Shown here one piece after another: positions 59,245 through 64,000 of a DNA stretch of 64,000 nucleotides (positions within the stretch are counted from its first letter, which is position 1; every line of letters begins with the position of its first letter). The stretch is from Limonium bicolor. Its lineage: Eukaryota > Streptophyta > Magnoliopsida > Caryophyllales > Plumbaginaceae. The DNA lies in contig CM041783.1 in assembly GCA_023374045.1 (NCBI GenBank), forward strand, positions 92,725,298-92,789,297. Reading direction: 5' to 3'. The position numbers were made by a program, and so were the translations under genes. The notes under the pieces are model-generated. The model saw only the letters and a program-made list of their open reading frames with translations. It ran no database searches and was not told where the DNA came from.

Positions 59245-59725
59245 CTGCTCATACAAGGGTAAGCAATGTCAAATAAAGGAAAGCAACGAAATAGTCTAAG
59301 TATGCACTGAATTTTTCCAAAATTCGACAGAGTCTCCCCTTAAAAATTCATCATTCTCACAACAATGGTCAATCAATCCTTCAATTTGCAATGATAATCC
59401 TCAACCAATAGTGACCAGCAGAGACTTAGCTGACAAAAAGGTACAATGTTCCAACAATTTCAGCTTAATCTCAATCACTTTTTTTTTCTTTTCAGTTCAG
59501 CCATGCCAGATAAAATCACACACTCAAATATGTATATTGAAATCACAGTTGTGCAGTTGACACATCTCCATCCAGCAACTTACAGCAAATCAGATAATAA
59601 ACCCCATATACGCAAATGAAGCTCAGAAATCTCAATAATAACCAGCACAGTCTCGATTTTGCATACCTCAAGTTCCAAATCTTGTCAAAAACACATTAAA
59701 ATAGGTAGAAAAGTAGAGAGATTAC
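59245..59725 (-). other. Candidate 481-nt intron before the env-like ORF
   Basis: The donor AGCAAG|GTAATC is at 59725/59726 and the acceptor TATGAGCAG ends at 59245, with the ATG immediately after. Upstream is a CT-rich leader. Splicing would give a short 5' leader for the env-like mRNA. Confidence 0.45.
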
Positions 59726-60063
59726 CTTGCTGGAGTTGAATGAATGTGTAGAAGGAGATAAACAGCAAAATCTGCAAGATTAAACTCAAAATCGACCCAA
59801 TGCGACAGGTAGGGTTTCGAATCGAACCGGCTCAAAATCGGAAGTATTGTGGGGGTTTCTGATCGATTTTTAGGCCTAGAGTGGTAGAGAATTGAAAGAC
59901 GAACAGATTGATACTAAGAATGGAAGATTTGGTGGAGTTTTGAGGGAGTTATGGAAGATTGGAGAAGAGGGAGAGTTGGGGGCTGGTGCGGCTGTCGCGA
60001 GGAGGAAGATGGAGTTTTGAGGTTTATGTTCGCGCCCCTCTTTAATTCAGAAAATTTCGAGCT
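59726..60063 (-). promoter_or_regulatory. Putative internal promoter/leader of the env-like ORF
   Basis: On the minus strand, right after array H8, the sequence has AATTAAAG and then a pyrimidine-rich leader-like stretch (CTCCATCTTCCTCCTCGCG, CTCTCCCTCTTCTCC) ending at the donor. This is the order seen in the LTR: hairpins, TATA-like box, leader. Promoter activity is inferred only. Confidence 0.35.
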
Positions 60064-60372
60064 GTCCGAACTTCAATGTTCGGACAGAAGCTCGGACGCA
60101 CATACCTGGGTTGCGCTTCGTGTTGTGTCCGAACTTCGAAGCTCGGACCGAAGTTCGGACATGTCGTATTTCCGCTTCGCCAGACTTTCGTGTTGAGTCC
60201 GAACTTCGATGTCCGGACCGAAGTTCGGACATAGCGTTTTGCACAGCCCTCAGACTCTCGAACTGAGTCCGAACTTCGATCTTCGGACCGAAGTTCGGAC
60301 ATATTGTGTTGCGCAGGTCTCTTACTCTCGAACTGGGTCCGAACTTCAATGTTCGGACCGAAGTTCGGACAT
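60064..60372. repeat. Hairpin array H8, internal in Athila
   Basis: Five units start at 60064, 60127, 60197, 60267 and 60337; the last four are exactly 70 bp apart. Arms GTCCGAACTTCG and CGAAGTTCGGAC (12 bp) flank an inner TTCGGAC, about 34 nt in all. It lies between pol and the env-like ORF. ORFs 60042-60415 only translate this repeat. Confidence 0.92.
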
Positions 60373-60548
60373 ACCCAAAAATGCACCACTCTGTTTCTTT
60401 TTGAGCTCCAACCACTGCAACAACAACATTATCCTAAAACAAAACTATAAATAACATAAAAACACAGAATAAAAGTACCGAAAACACTAGGTTGCCTCCC
60501 AGTCAGCTGCTCTTCTTTAATGTCTTTAGCTAGACAATTCCTGCTTGA

Positions 60549-61163
60549 TCAATCAGAAGAGGTGTGATGAGCAGCTCTACAACAGCCGGTAGCGAATTCC
60601 TTCAGCCTTCTCAATTCTCTTCGCATTCGCCAAGAGAATTTCTTTTTCACGTTCGAACTCGTCTCTTGGGAATTCATCTTCGCTGTAGGATTGGATTCAC
60701 TATCCAAAAAGAATATTACCTGCAAGGGAAAAAGGTTATGATCAGTACCAAGATAACCTTTTAATCGAGCACCATTTACCTTAAAGGTTTCACCAGCCTT
60801 ATTTTCCAGCTCGTACGCTCCATAAGATGTAACTCCTACAACTCTGAAGGGGCCTGCCCAATGTGACTTTAGCTTCCCAGGGAAGAGGCGTAGCCTAGAG
60901 TTAAAGAGTAGCACTAGATCCTCCACTTTGAAGTCTCTCTTTTGTATCATCCGGTCGTGGATCTTTTTGGTGCGCTCTTTATAGATTCTTGAGCTTTCGT
61001 ACGCCTGGTCCCTCAGTTCCTCCAACTCAGAAAGCTGAAATCGTCTCTTCTCTCCAGCATCACACAAATCAAAATTAAGAGCCTTTAAAGCCCAATAGGC
61101 TCTGTGCTCTAGCTCAACTGGGAGATGACAAGCCTTCCCGTATACCAGCTTAAAGGGGGACAT
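60549..61163 (-). pseudogene. Athila integrase C-terminal part
   Basis: This 204-codon open segment continues the integrase in the same frame as 61230-61934. It includes [29 protein letters not shown], the KKIHDRM / [23 protein letters not shown] region (GPF motif) and [22 protein letters not shown]. The tail after residue 160 is Lys/Arg-rich and ends the polyprotein. A stop at about 61216-61218 separates it from the catalytic core, so pol is broken here. Confidence 0.85.
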
Positions 61164-61218
61164 CCCGATGGGAGTCTTAAATGAAGTTCTATAGGCCCAT
61201 AGAGCATCATCAAGCTTG

Positions 61219-61934
61219 ACAGACCAATCCTACCTGGAGGAGTTGACTGTCTTCTGAAGAATCCATTTGAGCTCTCGGTTACTCACTTCTGCTTGCCCGT
61301 TAGTTTGGGGATGATAAGGTAAAGCAACCTTATGAGTCACCCCGTACTTAGTCATCAGAGAATTAAAAGCTTTGTTGCAGAAGTGAGAACCTCCGTCACT
61401 GATGATAGCTCTTGGCACTCCAAATCTGGTAAAGATGTTCTTCTTCAAGAATTTTACCACAGTTTTAGCATCAGCAGAAGGGCAGGGGATTGCTTCGACC
61501 CATTTGGAAACATAATCTACAGCAACAAGGATGTAGTGGTTTCCGTGAGAAAAAGGAAATGGGCCAGTGAAGTCAATACCCCAGACATCTAATAATTCTA
61601 CTTCAAGGATTCCCTTCTGCGGCATCTCATGCCTTCTTGAAGTGTTCCCCATCGTCTGGCAGTTATCACAGTGAGCACAGAAGTGGTGGACATCTTTGTG
61701 TAGAGTGGGCCAGTAGAAACCGCACTCTAACACCTTAGCAGCCGTCCTAGCAGGACCGTGGTGACCACCTGCCTCTCGAGAATGGCAGAACTCTATTACA
61801 CTGTTTACCTCTTCATCAGGGAGACATCTTCCGATTAGACCATCAGCACAAACTCTGAAGAGATAGGGGTCCTCCCAAACGTAATGACGGGTCTCAGACA
61901 GAAACTTCTTCCTCTGGTTGTGATAAGTGAACAA
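61219..61934 (-). pseudogene. Athila integrase zinc-binding and catalytic core
   Basis: This segment, open at its upstream end to the element H junction, carries the HHCC zinc motif (H51, H59, C89, C92 counted from 61934), catalytic D121 (WGIDFTGPF), D180 (ISDGGSHF) and E216 (PQTNGQAE). [11 protein letters not shown] and [17 protein letters not shown] before the zinc motif are the linker after RNase H, so the domain itself is complete. The frame stops just before the C-terminal part. Everything upstream was displaced by the H insertion. Confidence 0.9.
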
Positions 61935-62195
61935 ATGAGCATGTTATTTAGGTGTATTTCATGTATAATATTAGCACTTTTCTTGCTCATTTCTCCACTT
62001 CGGTTAGTTTTCCTCTAGTTTATGTTTTATTGTTTATCTCACAAAATTATTGGTTTAACATGAGGAAAACCAAGCCGGGAGTGAAGTAGACAAAGAGACG
62101 AACGCGTAGACGCAAACGGCTCAGAAAACGGAGTCCAAACGAAGAATCTAGAGCCGGTCAAAGTTCGAAGGAAATAGGCCACGGTCAAGGTTGCA

Positions 62196-62425
62196 ACCGC
62201 CCCATAACTAGCGGTCCTCCTCACATGCAACCGCCAGGCGGACAACACAGGCTACCGCCTCTTAACAGGCGGACAACACAGAGGCTACCGCCTCTTAACA
62301 GGCGGACAACACACAGGCTACCGCCTGGCGGACGTTGAAGGAGGTTACCGCCTCTTAATGGGCGGTCTTGGTGGCGGACGTGAGAGTAGCAACCGCCACT
62401 TATTGGGCGGTACCAACAGGCGAAC
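62196..62425. repeat. Hairpin array H9 (ACCGCCT/AGGCGG stems)
   Basis: Repeated ACCGCCTCTTAACAGGCGG-type palindromes with variants (CCGCCAGGCGG, ACCGCCTCTTAATGGGCGG, ACCGCCACTTATTGGGCGG) occur about every 31-50 bp, seven or so in total. They lie about 270-480 bp into the LTR, a position similar to H7 in the Athila LTR. Confidence 0.85.
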
Positions 62426-62614
62426 ACCAACAGGACCGTGACTAATTATCAGTCGCGACTATCTTCTTCGCGCCGTCGTCGTCTGCAACTCGCCCGACTC
62501 GCCCGCAACTTATCCATCTACTCCGCACGCGTATTTAGTCTGTCCCCTGCGCAATCAATGAAGCAATCAATGCTCTTCTTCATCTGCAATCAAATTCGTA
62601 CGGATCCAAACCTC

Positions 62615-62622
62615 TATATAAA
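62615..62622 (+). promoter_or_regulatory. TATA box of element H LTR
   Basis: TATATAAA in CCTCTATATAAACCCAGC, about 190 bp after the hairpin array. A start site some 30 bp downstream is expected. Confidence 0.6.
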
Positions 62623-63500
62623 CCCAGCACCATAACTGCATAAAACACACCACGCACGACGGGAGTCTGAAGAATATTTTCACCACACTCATCCATTCGC
62701 TTTCACTTATATTCCTCCCGTATCACCACAACAGTCCACACTCACGCAGTAACTAAAGAAATAGAAGAGCAGCAGTGAGAGCGAGAGCAGACCAGTTCCT
62801 CCTCTGAAATAATGTCAAAATCTGTCTGTGCTACCTTCATATCTACGGTTATGTCTGAGTAAATTTCTTTTGTATCCTAGGATGGGGGTTTGATTTCTAA
62901 TATTACGTAAATTAATATTTATCACCTGTTTCTCTCATTTAACTTGTTTTAATTCCTTTCAACTAATATTCCTAAATGTTTTGCGCGACAAACAACTACA
63001 TTTATTTGGTAACTATCAACATATGATTTTGAGATAGTCTAGGTACCACAAAGGAATTAATCTTGATATTTACACTCCGGACTGAGCAGGAAAATATTAA
63101 GGCTTTTTATTAAGAGTTCGTAACTGACAATTATTAACTCTAATAGGCAATAAATAATTGAAACAAGGTTATAAATATGTTTAAGTAATTTAGGAAATTC
63201 CCCCGCTATCCTACGATACATTTTTCCATCCACATCACTTAATTCACATTTTTACTGTTTTTATTATTTCTGTATTAATCCAACAACAAATCAAGCTTGC
63301 CTCCGGCTAAACCCCTTTTTACAGTTTTTAAGTAACTACCAAGACTAGGGTAATTGAACAATCTCCCTGTGGATACGACACTTGTTATACTAACTACGAC
63401 CGGGATTTGTTTGCAGCCCGACGTTTATAATTTGAGTTTTAATTTCTTTTCTTTTAATTTTACACCAGTTTTAACCACTCAGAAATAACAGTCTGCAAAT

Positions 63501-63518
63501 TGGCGCCGTTGCCGGGGA
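63501..63518 (+). other. Primer-binding site of element H (tRNA-Asp)
   Basis: TGGCGCCGTTGCCGGGGA is complementary to the 3' end of plant tRNA-Asp(GTC), the primer used by Athila and related elements. Confidence 0.95.
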
Positions 63519-64000
63519 GATTGATTCCATCAATTTCCCTAGTTTCCGGTAGTTCACCTGTTTTATTATAATAATCTGTCAATATTATCTTGTTAATAAT
63601 CTAACATTGGACATCGGACTAATAATCTGACTTGGACATTGGACTTCTGACCTGACTTGGACATTTGACTTCGGACTTTGGACATCTAACTCCTAACATC
63701 TTAATATTATTGTCATTTCGTTCCATTGTCATTTCGTTCCATTGTCATTTCTTTCCATTGTCCCTAACTACTAACTTAAAATTTCCTGTCATTTCTTTCC
63801 ATTGTCCTTAACATTTAATTTCCATTGTCCTTAACATTTCTTTCCATTGTCATTTCAATTTTCTGTCATTTCTTTCCATTGTCTCTAACTACTAACTTAT
63901 AATTTCCAGTACACTAACTCCTAACGTTTATCAGCCTAACCAATATTTCTGCCTTTCTTATTTTATTTACTAACTAATTTTGCAGCTTCTGACAAACCAC
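63519..64000 (+). other. Leader of element H with low-complexity repeats
   Basis: Untranslated leader. It contains clusters of CTTGGACATTGGACTTCTGA-type words (63600-63690) and about eight TTCCATTGTCATTTC words (63716-63900). No gag start is reached before the window ends. Confidence 0.6.

Larger units (their letters stand above)
55078..61935 (-). mobile_element. Athila-type Ty3/gypsy element, 3' half, truncated by element H
   Basis: This minus-strand element shows the integrase end of pol, an internal spacer with hairpin array H8, an env-like ORF, 3' non-coding DNA, a purine tract and the 3' LTR (55078-56686). The integrase motifs ([45 protein letters not shown]) are typical of the Athila lineage. 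Gag, protease, RT and RNase H are missing because element H starts at 61936. Confidence 0.88.
61936..63497 (+). mobile_element. 5' LTR of element H (Athila/Tat-type), plus orientation
   Basis: This LTR starts about TGAGCATGTT at 61936, where the Athila integrase similarity stops, and ends CTGCA at 63497, three bases before a tRNA-Asp primer site. It is about 1.56 kb. It carries hairpin array H9 upstream of a TATA box and the conserved GGGATTTGTTTGCAGCCCGAC end block near 63403. The start is inferred from the loss of similarity and could shift by a few bases. Confidence 0.75.

Noticed and set aside
60042..60415. Minus-strand ORFs of 115 and 122 codons with repeated VRTSVRTLKFG
   Set aside because: They are translations of the 70-bp hairpin repeat H8 in two frames.

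Overview
The window is eukaryotic, AT-rich and gene-poor, and looks like intergenic DNA of a large flowering-plant genome. The evidence is a stack of plant LTR retrotransposons: a chromodomain-bearing Tekay-type Ty3/gypsy element, an Athila-type Ty3/gypsy element with an env-like ORF, large non-coding LTR derivatives (LARD-like) and a giant Ogre/Tat-like LTR. The species cannot be named from the sequence. I see no free-standing host gene, rRNA, tRNA gene or CRISPR array.

Layout: 1-1023 is the edge of an LTR whose body lies left of the window. 1024-4109 is part of an older LTR and 4110-4350 a small LTR tail. 4351-6267 is the 3' end of a minus-strand Athila/Tat-like element. 6268-9491 is a minus LTR (D), split by a complete 14.26-kb element (E, 9492-23754) with a matching ATTGG target duplication, and resuming at 23755-23844. 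B (23845-26495, plus LTR) is cut by LARD2 (26496-34627, plus). LARD2 is cut by LARD1 (34628-44537, minus), LARD1 by giant-LTR element G (44538-55077, plus), G by an Athila (55078-61935, minus), and the Athila by element H (61936-end, plus). From D rightward each element is interrupted by the next, so the missing right halves should lie downstream in reverse order.

Element E is the main coding feature. Between its gag zinc knuckles and protease it carries an intact AlkB-type Fe(II)/2-oxoglutarate dioxygenase reading frame, although its pol has at least six lesions. A donor after the zinc knuckles and acceptors before AlkB and before protease are all in the same phase. This suggests alternative Gag-AlkB and Gag-Pol transcripts.

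A second system is structural. Elements of at least two lineages (Tekay-like and Athila) carry arrays of 3-5 hairpins about 34-36 nt long, spaced about 60-84 (mostly 70-73) bp apart. They share a GTCCG...CGGAC core and usually a third GTCCG-like or palindromic segment in the loop. Related but less similar arrays occur in four other places. In two copies of one LTR family the array occupies the same position but has different stems, which suggests cassette turnover. In the Athila a related array recurs internally, upstream of a CT-rich leader and splice signals for the env-like ORF.
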